A stretch of 64,000 bases of DNA from Gordonibacter sp034932485 (GTDB taxonomy: Bacteria; Actinomycetota; Coriobacteriia; Coriobacteriales; Eggerthellaceae). Within the stretch, counting starts at the first letter, position 1, and every line of letters starts with the position of its first letter. Below are positions 1 to 6,992 of the stretch, piece after piece. The position numbers were made by a program, and so were the translations under genes. Below the pieces are notes generated by a model. That model was not told where the DNA came from and did not search any database. It saw nothing but the letters and a program-made list of their open reading frames with translations. The stretch spans positions 248,001-312,000 of the forward strand of contig JAYFOQ010000002.1 in NCBI GenBank assembly GCA_034932485.1, read 5' to 3'.

Positions 1-574
1 GAAAAAGACGTTCGTGCTGTTTACGGAACAAGACATGCTGGAGTGGGAAAAAACGGGCCCCTATGGGCAGGTTTTCTCGTTCGGTACGCCGGGTAAGCCT
101 CTTGCCGAAGCGCGGGCAGTTCTTGAAAAGTGCGAAGCCTGCCATATTGGTGCATCCCTTGATGAAGTTGCAACTGCTGCCGGACTCGATGCGGCTGCAG
201 TCAAAGCAACCGTCGACCGTTATAACGGATATTGCAATGCTGCTGCTAGCGCAGACGGTGAAGACACCAGCATCGATGCAGAATTCGGCAAGCGAGCAAA
301 GTATCTGCATAAAGTAGCCGAGGGCCCCTACTGGCTTTGTGAAGTAGCCGATGGTTTTTATACCACGTGTGGAGGCATCAAGGTAAATGAGAAAATTCAA
401 GTACTCGATGCAGAAGATCAAGTTATTCCAGGATTATACGCCGGAGGATCAGATGCGGGCGGACTCTACGGCGATTCCTATGACGTGAAGTATGCCCCTG
501 GATCTCAAGCAGCATGGGCCGTCAACTCGGGGCGCCTGGCCGTTAAAGACGCCCAAGGCTACTTAAAAGCATAG
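1..574 (+). CDS. FAD-dependent fumarate reductase/flavocytochrome c-type flavoprotein, C-terminal part
   Basis: The gene is cut by the left edge: the frame is open from base 2, and the GTG at 14 is an internal codon. What remains is the C-terminal part of a FAD-binding_2 family reductase. The end has the family's closing block, a GLYAGG stretch followed by a YAPGSQAAWAVNSGRLA segment, which contributes to FAD binding. Relatives reduce fumarate, urocanate or other enoates at the cell surface; the substrate cannot be told here, and the signal peptide and active-site arginines lie outside the window. A second member of the family is at 27436-29028. A hairpin terminator follows closely. Confidence 0.8.
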   Translation, partial: KKTFVLFTEQDMLEWEKTGPYGQVFSFGTPGKPLAEARAVLEKCEACHIGASLDEVATAAGLDAAAVKATVDRYNGYCNAAASADGEDTSIDAEFGKRAKYLHKVAEGPYWLCEVADGFYTTCGGIKVNEKIQVLDAEDQVIPGLYAGGSDAGGLYGDSYDVKYAPGSQAAWAVNSGRLAVKDAQGYLKA

Positions 575-616
575 CAGCGTCACTCTGAGTATGAGCTAAA
601 CTACTCCCTCCCCTTC

Positions 617-660
617 GGCCACATCCTCGTTGTTTACCCATCGAGGACGTGGCCCTTTTA
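617..660 (+). terminator. Rho-independent terminator of the flavoprotein gene
   Basis: Inverted repeat GGCCACATCCTCG / CGAGGACGTGGCC (617-629 with 642-654, one mismatch) followed by CTTTTA. The T tract lies inside the left copy of the 16-bp repeat flanking the IS element, so the element inserted at the foot of this terminator. Confidence 0.75.
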
Positions 661-668
661 CGCGCGCC
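653..668. repeat. 16-bp direct repeat, left copy (probable target duplication)
   Basis: CCCTTTTACGCGCGCC, identical to 2472-2487. The copies sit just outside the inverted ends of the IS30-type element, as expected of a target-site duplication, although 16 bp is long for this family. Confidence 0.75.
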
Positions 669-669
669 G

Positions 670-693
670 TAGGTTGAATTTCAAAATGCAACA
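670..693 (+). repeat. Left inverted end of the IS30-type element
   Basis: Pairs with 2448-2471: 17 of 24 positions agree, with the inner 9 bases identical. Confidence 0.65.
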
Positions 694-726
694 GCGTTGC
701 ACTTAGTCATGCAGGCGAAGCCTACA

Positions 727-771
727 GCAAGTCCCCAGTCGTAGGCTTTTAGGCCTGCCCTGGGGACTTGC
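727..771. other. Perfect 12-bp hairpin ahead of the transposase gene
   Basis: GCAAGTCCCCAG (727-738) and CTGGGGACTTGC (760-771) are exact complements around a 21-base loop. It lies between the left end and the transposase start with no T tract, so it may block read-through transcription or hide the start from outside transcripts, as in other insertion sequences. The role is inferred. Confidence 0.55.
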
Positions 772-830
772 CATTCTTCTTCTAGACTTATCTTCATGCA
801 CGGCTCCGCTCGCATAGAGAGGGGCAGATC

Positions 831-2183
831 GTGAAAAGGATAAGTAAAAAGCATATGACAGAGGAGAATAGGGAAGTCATCGAATTCGGCATCGCTCAAG
901 GCGATTCAGCCGGAACTATCGCGAAGAGGATCGGCGTGAACAAATCGAGTGTCACGCGCGAAGTGAAGAAGAACAGGACGGTGAAGGAAAAGAACGCACA
1001 GCATGGTGCGAACCTAGCCCTTAGGTGTGTGCACTACAACGACTGTTCGGTCAGTGGAGGCGCATGTAGAAAGTGCTCGACAAGACTCACCGCCTGCAAG
1101 CACTGCAGGACTCACAACTGCATCTATTCCTGCCCTGATTTCGAGCGAAGGATGTGCTTGGTGACTAAGAAGTGGCCCTACGTCTGCCCCCCGATCTGCA
1201 TGAAGCAGGCGCATTGTGGCTTTCCGAAGTGTACCTATACAGCGCGTAGCGCTCATGCGCTATACCGTGGCAGGCTCTCCTCGTCACGGGAGGGTATAGA
1301 CCTCACCGAACAAGAGTTGGAGGACATGAAGGCTATCGTTGTTCCCCTCGTGAAAAAGGGACACAGCTTCGAGGCTATCTGGGCAACACATGCCCATGAG
1401 CTGCCGGTGGGTGTCAGATGCGCCTACAACTACCAGGATGCTGGCCTTTTCGGTATCACCCACCTAGATCTGCCTCGTAAGATGCGCATGAAGAAGCGCA
1501 TGTCGAGCGCTGATAAGAGCGATGGGCTCAAGCGGGAGCGCGTGGATAGGACAGGTCGTAGCTATGACGACTTCAATAACCTTTCGCTACAGGACAAGGC
1601 GCGCGTCGTGCAAATAGACTCCGTCGAGGGCTTTCAGGAAAACATCAGAGATATTCTGAGCCTGCACCTGGTTGCGAGGAACTTCCAGATCTATGTGTCG
1701 AAGATACACGGCGATGCGCAATCGACGGTTGCGTGGTTCGATACCATGGAGCGAGCCTGCAAGACCCGCGCCGCCTTCGAGGCTGCATTCGGGATCGTTC
1801 TAGTCGACAGAGGAGTCGAGTTCGACGACTGGGAGGGAATGGAGCGCTCTTGCTTGGAGCTGGGACAAAGACGCTGCAGGGTGTTTTACTGTGACGCTAT
1901 GAACTCTAACCAAAAGTCGCAAGCCGAGCGCAATCACGAGCAGCTACGCCGCATATTACCTAAAGGACGCAGCGACTTCGACAAACTAAGCGCATGGGAT
2001 GTGGCTGTGTGCTGCAGCCATGTGAACTCGTACCCGATCATGGACAGGGGCAGCAAATGCGCTTTCGATCTGCTCGGGGGCGTGCTTGAGCAATCATTGC
2101 TTGATGAGCTGGGGTTGACTAGGGTGGCCCCCGATGATGTCATCCTCAAACCCTATTTGATGAGACACGCAGTAGCACAGTAG
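831..2183 (+). CDS. IS30-family transposase with a cysteine-rich insert
   Basis: The 450-residue protein starts at GTG behind a GAGAGGGG ribosome site. Residues 8-50 form the helix-turn-helix typical of IS30 transposases. The catalytic DDE triad is visible: Asp263 (VQIDSVEG), Asp326 (VDRGVEFDD) and Glu366 (QAERNHEQLRR), with the IS30-style block CDAMNSNQKSQAERNHEQ. It is longer than the usual 320-390 residues because of a segment at about residues 65-140 holding many CxxC-like pairs, probably a zinc-binding module. No stop or frameshift interrupts it, so it is likely functional. Confidence 0.92.
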   Translation: MKRISKKHMTEENREVIEFGIAQGDSAGTIAKRIGVNKSSVTREVKKNRTVKEKNAQHGANLALRCVHYNDCSVSGGACRKCSTRLTACKHCRTHNCIYSCPDFERRMCLVTKKWPYVCPPICMKQAHCGFPKCTYTARSAHALYRGRLSSSREGIDLTEQELEDMKAIVVPLVKKGHSFEAIWATHAHELPVGVRCAYNYQDAGLFGITHLDLPRKMRMKKRMSSADKSDGLKRERVDRTGRSYDDFNNLSLQDKARVVQIDSVEGFQENIRDILSLHLVARNFQIYVSKIHGDAQSTVAWFDTMERACKTRAAFEAAFGIVLVDRGVEFDDWEGMERSCLELGQRRCRVFYCDAMNSNQKSQAERNHEQLRRILPKGRSDFDKLSAWDVAVCCSHVNSYPIMDRGSKCAFDLLGGVLEQSLLDELGLTRVAPDDVILKPYLMRHAVAQ

Positions 2184-2447
2184 GTAGTATCCGCCGCAAA
2201 GCAATCAGTACCTAAGCGGGAGCCGTGCAGATCATACCACCTAAAACCGCTTCTCGACGTTGCAGTTAGTCTTGCAAATCCTCAAGCCGGGGGCTTGCGT
2301 AAGCATGCCCTTTTTCATCCTCCTTTGCGCTGCCTAAGGTCAACAAGGACAAAAATGTCATCGAGAAAGACGAATTGCAAGGCTAAATGCAACGCTTTCG
2401 ACCCGGATTTGCACGACAAAGTGCAATCGTTGCATTTAACCTTGCAG

Positions 2448-2471
2448 TGTTGCATTCAAATTTTCAGCCAA
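2448..2471 (-). repeat. Right inverted end of the IS30-type element
   Basis: Partner of 670-693. Its outer end abuts the right copy of the 16-bp direct repeat. Confidence 0.65.
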
Positions 2472-2487
2472 CCCTTTTACGCGCGCC
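2472..2487. repeat. 16-bp direct repeat, right copy
   Basis: CCCTTTTACGCGCGCC, identical to 653-668. Confidence 0.75.
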
Positions 2488-2508
2488 TACTTTCACCGAA
2501 ATTTAATG

Positions 2509-2538
2509 TTGTGATTTTATGGAGAAGGGTGGTATAAT
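2509..2538 (+). promoter_or_regulatory. Sigma-70-type promoter of the small-RNA candidate
   Basis: TTGTGA (2509-2514), 18-base spacer, TATAAT (2533-2538). It lies outside the IS element. No convincing open reading frame starts downstream; the transcript would begin near 2545. Confidence 0.6.
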
Positions 2539-2544
2539 AATTTG

Positions 2545-2672
2545 CACATTTTACAGAGGCAATCTAAGCTTCGGTAAAGGTGAGGGTTCTGTTTTTTGGA
2601 GGGGGCAGGACCCTTTATCTTTGCCCGGATGCAGAAAATGCCGCTACGCGATTCGTGTAGCGGCATTTATCA
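2545..2672 (+). ncRNA. Candidate small structured RNA, about 125 nt
   Basis: A promoter at 2509-2538 and a strong hairpin terminator at 2636-2668 bracket a stretch with no credible reading frame. Inside is an 8-bp stem GGGTTCTG / CAGGACCC (2584-2591 with 2606-2613, one G-U pair) around a loop with a T6 run and a G5 run. I do not recognise it as 6S, SRP, tmRNA, RNase P or a common riboswitch. A 60-codon frame overlaps it but lacks protein-like composition. The function is unknown. Confidence 0.4.
2636..2668. terminator. Bidirectional Rho-independent terminator
   Basis: AAATGCCGCTAC / GTAGCGGCATTT form a perfect 12-bp stem with a 9-base loop. On the minus strand it lies 27 bases past the recR stop and is followed by TTTT; on the plus strand it ends the small-RNA candidate. 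Confidence 0.8.
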
Positions 2673-2695
2673 TACAGGGCACCATAACTAACCTC

Positions 2696-3292
2696 TTATA
2701 ATGGGCGTCGCGCCTCGATAGCACGACCAAGGGTAACCTCATCGGCAAATTCCAGGTCGCCCCCTACTGGTAGCCCACTAGCAGGACGAGTCACCCTTAC
2801 GCCAAGAGGTTTAATAAGACGCGCAAGATAAGAGGCCGTAGTCTCCCCTTCCACATTGGGGTTCGTAGCCAACATCACCTCGGTAACTTCTCCCGACGCA
2901 AGGCGCTTCATAAGAGGGGCAATATGTAGTTCATCGGGGCCAATTCCCTCCATGGGCGACAATGCGCCACCCAACACGTGGTACACCCCCGAAAACACCG
3001 CTGTTCGTTCGATAGGGGGAATATCTCGCGGCTCGCTCACCACGCAAATAATACTTGCATCGCGTTTTCCCGACCGGCATATCTCACACAAATCATCCTC
3101 GGCATAGTTGAAGCACCTCACGCAAAAATGAACATGATCCTTCACTTCAGCGATAGCCTCGGATAAACGCAGCGCCGTAGCTTTATCGGTGTTGAGTATC
3201 CAGTAAGCAATGCGCTGAGCCGATTTTGGACCAATGCCTGGCAGGCGTTCTAATTCGTCGAGTAGCTTCTGGATAGACGGCGCTGCGTACAT
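2696..3292 (-). CDS. recR: Recombination protein RecR
   Basis: RecR (198 residues, normal length) works with RecF/RecO to load RecA at single-stranded gaps. The N-terminal helix-hairpin-helix region contains LERLPGIGPKSAQRIAYW. The four-cysteine zinc module (CVRC and CEIC, residues about 57-72) and a TOPRIM domain with ICVVSEPRDI follow. It is the last gene of dnaX-ybaB-recR, a conserved bacterial order, and starts 15 bases after the ybaB stop. A hairpin terminator follows the stop. Confidence 0.97.
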   Translation of the reverse strand: MYAAPSIQKLLDELERLPGIGPKSAQRIAYWILNTDKATALRLSEAIAEVKDHVHFCVRCFNYAEDDLCEICRSGKRDASIICVVSEPRDIPPIERTAVFSGVYHVLGGALSPMEGIGPDELHIAPLMKRLASGEVTEVMLATNPNVEGETTASYLARLIKPLGVRVTRPASGLPVGGDLEFADEVTLGRAIEARRPL

Positions 3293-3307
3293 AATCTGAT
3301 ACCGTGC

Positions 3308-3616
3308 TTACATCAAGCCCGGGATATTCATGCCGCCCGTGGCAGCCTGCATACGCTGTGAGCTAATGTCAGACACACCGCGCAAAGCTTCATTCACTGC
3401 CGCCAGCACGGTAGCCTCCAACATCTCGACATCTTCGGGGTCTACCGCCTCCGGATCGATAGTGATGCTTTTAAGCGCCATGTCACCCGTAGCAACCGCC
3501 TTCACTGCGCCACCGCCAGCCGTAGCCTCAAACTCAAGATCTTTAATCTCGTCTTGAGCTTTCGCCAATTCAGCCTGCATGCGTTGAGCCTGCTTCATCA
3601 TCTTCTTCATATCCAT
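3308..3616 (-). CDS. ybaB: YbaB/EbfC nucleoid-associated protein
   Basis: A small DNA-binding protein of 102 residues between dnaX and recR, its usual place. The protein begins MDMKKMMKQAQRMQAELAKA and holds the family core around TAGGGAVKAVATGDMALKSI. I chose the ATG at 3616 because AAAGGAG lies ten bases upstream; the frame stays open to 3667 but has no better ribosome site. Family members bind DNA as dimers and influence nucleoid structure and gene expression; a link to RecR in repair is suggested mainly by gene order. Confidence 0.93.
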   Translation of the reverse strand: MDMKKMMKQAQRMQAELAKAQDEIKDLEFEATAGGGAVKAVATGDMALKSITIDPEAVDPEDVEMLEATVLAAVNEALRGVSDISSQRMQAATGGMNIPGLM

Positions 3617-3689
3617 GGCTTGTTCTCCTTTGTTTGCTTTTAGACTTGAGCGACGCGCACAAAACAACGCGCCGATATTTCGTACGGGG

Positions 3690-5744
3690 CTACTCTTTTA
3701 CTTCTTCGAACACAATGCCTTCTCCAAACCCAATAGTTAAAATAGCTTCTATCTCCTCAGGCGATTGAGCCGATCCTGTTGACCCGGAGTCAGAAGAAGT
3801 GTTCGCATCGCAGTTGGATGATACCTCAGAAATCGGCGCAGACGAAGTCGGCGTTATCTGCCGAGCAGCCGGAGCTGCAGTTTGCCTCGGCTGCACTGGA
3901 TGAGAAGGCTGCTCGTATACAGCCGCCCCATCTCCGTAAGGGACCACTTCGTCTTCGTAAGGGGGCGTATCGTACGCTTCAACTGGCACCGATGTGATCG
4001 GCTGTGCAGCAGAAGGCGTGGCGGAAACCGGTGCAGAGGTGCCTCCGGGACCCTGCGTGTACGAAAACGCAAGAGTAGAGCCACAGGCCTGCGCAAGTGC
4101 TGCAGAAACAGCCTCTTGAACGTCGGGTTTCTGCACTGCCTTGAATGCAAAAGAGTTTTCAGCAGGAAACTCTATGGCCAACATGTTTCTATCTACATCA
4201 AACACCGCTTTTGTATTCAGAAACAGTACTCCATAAGCCGCCTTATTCTTCTTGAGCGCAGACAACGTCGCCTGCCAGATACGCTGCAATGCTGCGGGGT
4301 TCTGTAAGCTTGCAGCAAGATCGGCTGAAGGTACTGCAACCACAGCAGGAACACCGGCATCAACGGTAGTCGGTGCAGCAGCCTGAGGTTGTGAGGCTGT
4401 AACCGCCTGACCGTTCGTCTGCGGCGCAACCGATGCAGGGCGAGCAGATTCAGTCGGTGAGGAAGCAGCATTTGTCCGCTCTTGAAACGCGGCAGTACTT
4501 GCTCTTTGCGACGCAACAGGCATTGAGGCGGAAGTCATCGAAACCGCTGGAGCTTGCTGCGCTGCGACAGGCGCCACCCCTCCCATTACGTGGGCAACGG
4601 CAGAATGCCCAGACTCCAACGCTTCCACACGCTCAGCCAGTGACTCCAACGTGAGGTCGGAGTCGGGACGAACCATGCGCGTTAGAGCTATCTCGAAAGA
4701 CAGGCGTGGATTTGTGGATGTTTTCAGCTCGGCAGACAAATCACCTAATACACCCAGCAGGCGAGAAAGGCGATCAACGCCAAACCATTGCATTTCCTGA
4801 GAAAGCTCGCGTCTTATCGCATCACTCACTTCTATGGCAACATCAGCACCAACGAGCGACATCACATACATATTACGCACATGTTCAGCCAAATCGCGCG
4901 TAAACTGCGCTAAGTCGGCACCGGTCTCGATATACTCGGCTGTCCAGCGAAAACACGCCGCTACATCGCGCGTACCGATAGCGCGCACAATCTCAGCCAG
5001 ATCGTTCGTGTCTACTGCACCCAGCATACGCTCGGCCACCTCAAGGGTAACCTTACCTTCACCAAATGCGATAAGCTGCTCAAGGGAAGTCAAAGCGTTT
5101 CGCATGCCACCCTCTGCACGATGAGCAATAAGATCGAGGGCCTCACCCTCGAACTCCACATCTTCGGCCACACAGATGGCACCAAGGCGCGACACAATTG
5201 CCTCAAGTGAAATACGATGAAAATCGAAGCGTTGGCAACGTGAATGGATGGTCTCCGGAACCTTCTGAGGATCGGTGGTTGCCAAAACAAACACCACATG
5301 GCTCGGTGGTTCCTCAAGCGTCTTCAGCAGCGCGTTAAACGCGGCTGTCGACAGCATGTGCACCTCGTCGACGATATAGATTTTGTATCGACCGCGCGTC
5401 GGCGCAAATTGCACGCGCCCAATAATCTCCTCGCGCACATTCTCTACGCCGGTACGGCTGGCAGCATCCAACTCGTAAACATCGGGATGCTCGCCATTCG
5501 CAATCATCTCACAGTCGGCACAGGTGCCATCGGGCTCGGGGGTCGGACCATGCTCGCACAGAAGGGCCTTAGCGAGCAAGCGTGCTGTTGTGGTTTTGCC
5601 GGTACCACGCGGGCCCGTAAACAGATAGGCGTGGCTTACCTTATCCTGCTCGATCGCATTTTTAATGGTACGTTCAATATGCTCTTGGCCGACAACGTCT
5701 TCGAATATCTGCGGCCGGTATTTCCTGTAGAGTGCTTCCGCCAT
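3690..5744 (-). CDS. dnaX: DNA polymerase III subunits gamma/tau
   Basis: ATPase of the clamp loader (684 residues). Residues 44-52 are the Walker A loop GPRGTGKTT, residues 126-129 the DEVH Walker B box, and HSRCQRF carries the sensor Arg. Cysteines in the CEHG...CADC stretch form the usual zinc module. After the clamp-loader domains (about residue 370) comes a long Ala/Pro/Gln/Thr-rich linker and a tau-like C-terminal domain with an acidic tail. No A-rich slippery heptamer for making a short gamma form is apparent. First gene of dnaX-ybaB-recR; 34 bases separate it from the dedA stop. Confidence 0.97.
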   Translation of the reverse strand: MAEALYRKYRPQIFEDVVGQEHIERTIKNAIEQDKVSHAYLFTGPRGTGKTTTARLLAKALLCEHGPTPEPDGTCADCEMIANGEHPDVYELDAASRTGVENVREEIIGRVQFAPTRGRYKIYIVDEVHMLSTAAFNALLKTLEEPPSHVVFVLATTDPQKVPETIHSRCQRFDFHRISLEAIVSRLGAICVAEDVEFEGEALDLIAHRAEGGMRNALTSLEQLIAFGEGKVTLEVAERMLGAVDTNDLAEIVRAIGTRDVAACFRWTAEYIETGADLAQFTRDLAEHVRNMYVMSLVGADVAIEVSDAIRRELSQEMQWFGVDRLSRLLGVLGDLSAELKTSTNPRLSFEIALTRMVRPDSDLTLESLAERVEALESGHSAVAHVMGGVAPVAAQQAPAVSMTSASMPVASQRASTAAFQERTNAASSPTESARPASVAPQTNGQAVTASQPQAAAPTTVDAGVPAVVAVPSADLAASLQNPAALQRIWQATLSALKKNKAAYGVLFLNTKAVFDVDRNMLAIEFPAENSFAFKAVQKPDVQEAVSAALAQACGSTLAFSYTQGPGGTSAPVSATPSAAQPITSVPVEAYDTPPYEDEVVPYGDGAAVYEQPSHPVQPRQTAAPAARQITPTSSAPISEVSSNCDANTSSDSGSTGSAQSPEEIEAILTIGFGEGIVFEEVKE

Positions 5745-5778
5745 GATGCGTGCTCGCTATCTCGTGTCCGCTTTTCCG

Positions 5779-6471
5779 CTACTTCGCTTCATTACTCTCC
5801 GGCTTTGCCGAAGCTTTCTTGTTTTTACGCGCATTGAGAGCCGCTTTCACTGCTCCAATAATAGCTGGCGCAACCGACACCGCCACAATGCCCAGCACAA
5901 TAACCTCGAAGTGCTCTTGCACAAACGGAATGCCACCGAAGAAGTAGCCCACCAATACGAACAGCGTTACCCACAATACGCCGCCTATCACGTTGAATAA
6001 CGTAAACTTGGCAAAATTCATATGCCCTGTACCTGCAATAAACGGCGCAAACGTGCGGAAAAATGGCATGAAACGCGTAATAACAATGGTCAAGCCACCA
6101 AACTTTGCAAAAAAATGGTCCAGCTTTGCCATGCGCTCGGGAGTAAGTGCCTTTACCTTACCCGAATCAATAATGCGTGCACCAAAGACACGCGCGATCC
6201 AGTAGTTCGAAGTGTTGCCCAAGATGGCAGCAACATAGAATATAGCCAACGTAGCCCAGACGTTCAAACCGCCACCGTCTGCAGAGAACACGCCAGCCGC
6301 GAACAGGAGAGAATCGCCCGGCAGAAACGGAAAGAATACCAAGCCCGTTTCTACGAATACAATAAGAAACAAAGGGGAATACACCCAAATGGGGCCCAGT
6401 GCAATAATCCACCCTGCAATAGCTGCCCGCGGATCGGAGAGTAAGTTGACGAAAAAATCGATGATTTCCAT
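5779..6471 (-). CDS. DedA/VTT family inner-membrane protein
   Basis: A 230-residue DedA-family protein. It has the family signature region FVETGLVFFPFLPGDSLLFAAG near residues 40-60, an FFAKFGGLTIVITRFMPFFRTFAPFIAG block (re-entrant loop with the conserved Arg residues) and several hydrophobic helices. DedA proteins are thought to move lipid carriers or keep proton-driven membrane homeostasis; the substrate of this one is unknown. A charged tail ends in KPESNEAK. It is preceded by about 225 noncoding bases containing a long inverted repeat, and lies just upstream of dnaX. Confidence 0.9.
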   Translation of the reverse strand: MEIIDFFVNLLSDPRAAIAGWIIALGPIWVYSPLFLIVFVETGLVFFPFLPGDSLLFAAGVFSADGGGLNVWATLAIFYVAAILGNTSNYWIARVFGARIIDSGKVKALTPERMAKLDHFFAKFGGLTIVITRFMPFFRTFAPFIAGTGHMNFAKFTLFNVIGGVLWVTLFVLVGYFFGGIPFVQEHFEVIVLGIVAVSVAPAIIGAVKAALNARKNKKASAKPESNEAK

Positions 6472-6525
6472 GATGTCCTTTATGTCGAATCAACAAAAAA
6501 TGTAGGTTCACGATAACTAGCGAGA

Positions 6526-6582
6526 AGGGCTGCGGAGCCAAAGACCACCCCACCATGTTCACCGCGGTGCATCCGTAGCCCT
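6526..6582 (-). other. Structured leader between SRP RNA and dedA
   Basis: AGGGCTGCGGA (6526-6536) pairs with TCCGTAGCCCT (6572-6582) over 11 positions with one G-U. The interior holds the palindrome CACCGCGGTG. The region 6472-6694 has no credible gene. It could be a 5' leader controlling dedA or a separate RNA. I do not recognise a known riboswitch class. Confidence 0.35.
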
Positions 6583-6694
6583 GTAATCCTTTAGGGAGAC
6601 GGCCAGCACACAAAACGTAACATGGAAGGAGCGAGATTCGGTGCCACAGCCCTTCACGGTGTTGCCCTACCCCTCAAATTAAAGGGGCCTAGTT

Positions 6695-6796
6695 ATCTCG
6701 GATAGGCAGGGGCGCTCGTCAGCGGTCCCTTATGGCTGCTTCCTCCCGGACCTGACCAGGTTCGGAACGTGGCGCCGCCCCAGCCCATCCGAGATA
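6695..6796 (-). ncRNA. ffs: Signal recognition particle RNA (4.5S-like)
   Basis: On the minus strand the domain IV signature GTCAGGTCCGGGAGGAAGCA is present, the Ffh-binding hairpin. The ends pair as CTCGGAT (6787-6793, complement) with ATCCGAG (6697-6703), and an inner GGGGCG/CGCCCC stem closes the rod. It is the short bacterial form of about 100 nt. The RNA joins Ffh to target membrane proteins. A minus-strand TATACT about 25 bases upstream of the RNA could be its -10 box. Confidence 0.92.
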
Positions 6797-6939
6797 CTCG
6801 GAAACGACAACTCCACTAGTATAGACGAAAGCATGAAATGCCGCTAACAAACCCCGCCACATGCAACTAAATGTACATAGATGCAGCCCCCACTCGCTCA
6901 CTGGTCGCTCGTCGGTCGTCTGCTGGCAAGCGAGCAAAC

Positions 6940-6981
6940 GAGTGAGCAGCGGCAAGTTGTCTAGCTTTTAGCTGCTCACTC
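6940..6981 (-). terminator. Hairpin after the Hsp70 gene
   Basis: GAGTGAGCAGC (6940-6950) and GCTGCTCACTC (6971-6981) are exact 11-bp complements. On the minus strand the hairpin starts 12 bases past the Hsp70 stop and is followed by GTTTGCTC, a weak T tract. Confidence 0.55.
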
Positions 6982-6992
6982 TGCAAAAACTT

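Larger units (their letters stand above)
669..2471 (+). mobile_element. IS30-family insertion sequence, about 1.8 kb
   Basis: One transposase gene lies between imperfect inverted ends: 670-693 matches the reverse complement of 2448-2471 at 17 of 24 bases, including an uninterrupted inner block ATGCAACA. Exact 16-bp direct repeats flank it. Copies of TTGCA/TGCAA recur inside both ends and may be transposase-binding sites. The outer boundary is uncertain by one base on the left. The element separates the flavoprotein terminator from the promoter at 2509-2538. With intact gene, ends and duplication it looks recent and possibly active. Confidence 0.8.

Noticed and set aside
3690..5744. Programmed frameshift in dnaX for a short gamma form
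   Set aside because: No A-rich slippery heptamer or following hairpin was found in the linker region.
6719..6955. 78-codon frame on the minus strand
   Set aside because: Overlaps the SRP RNA and its upstream region; composition is not protein-like.
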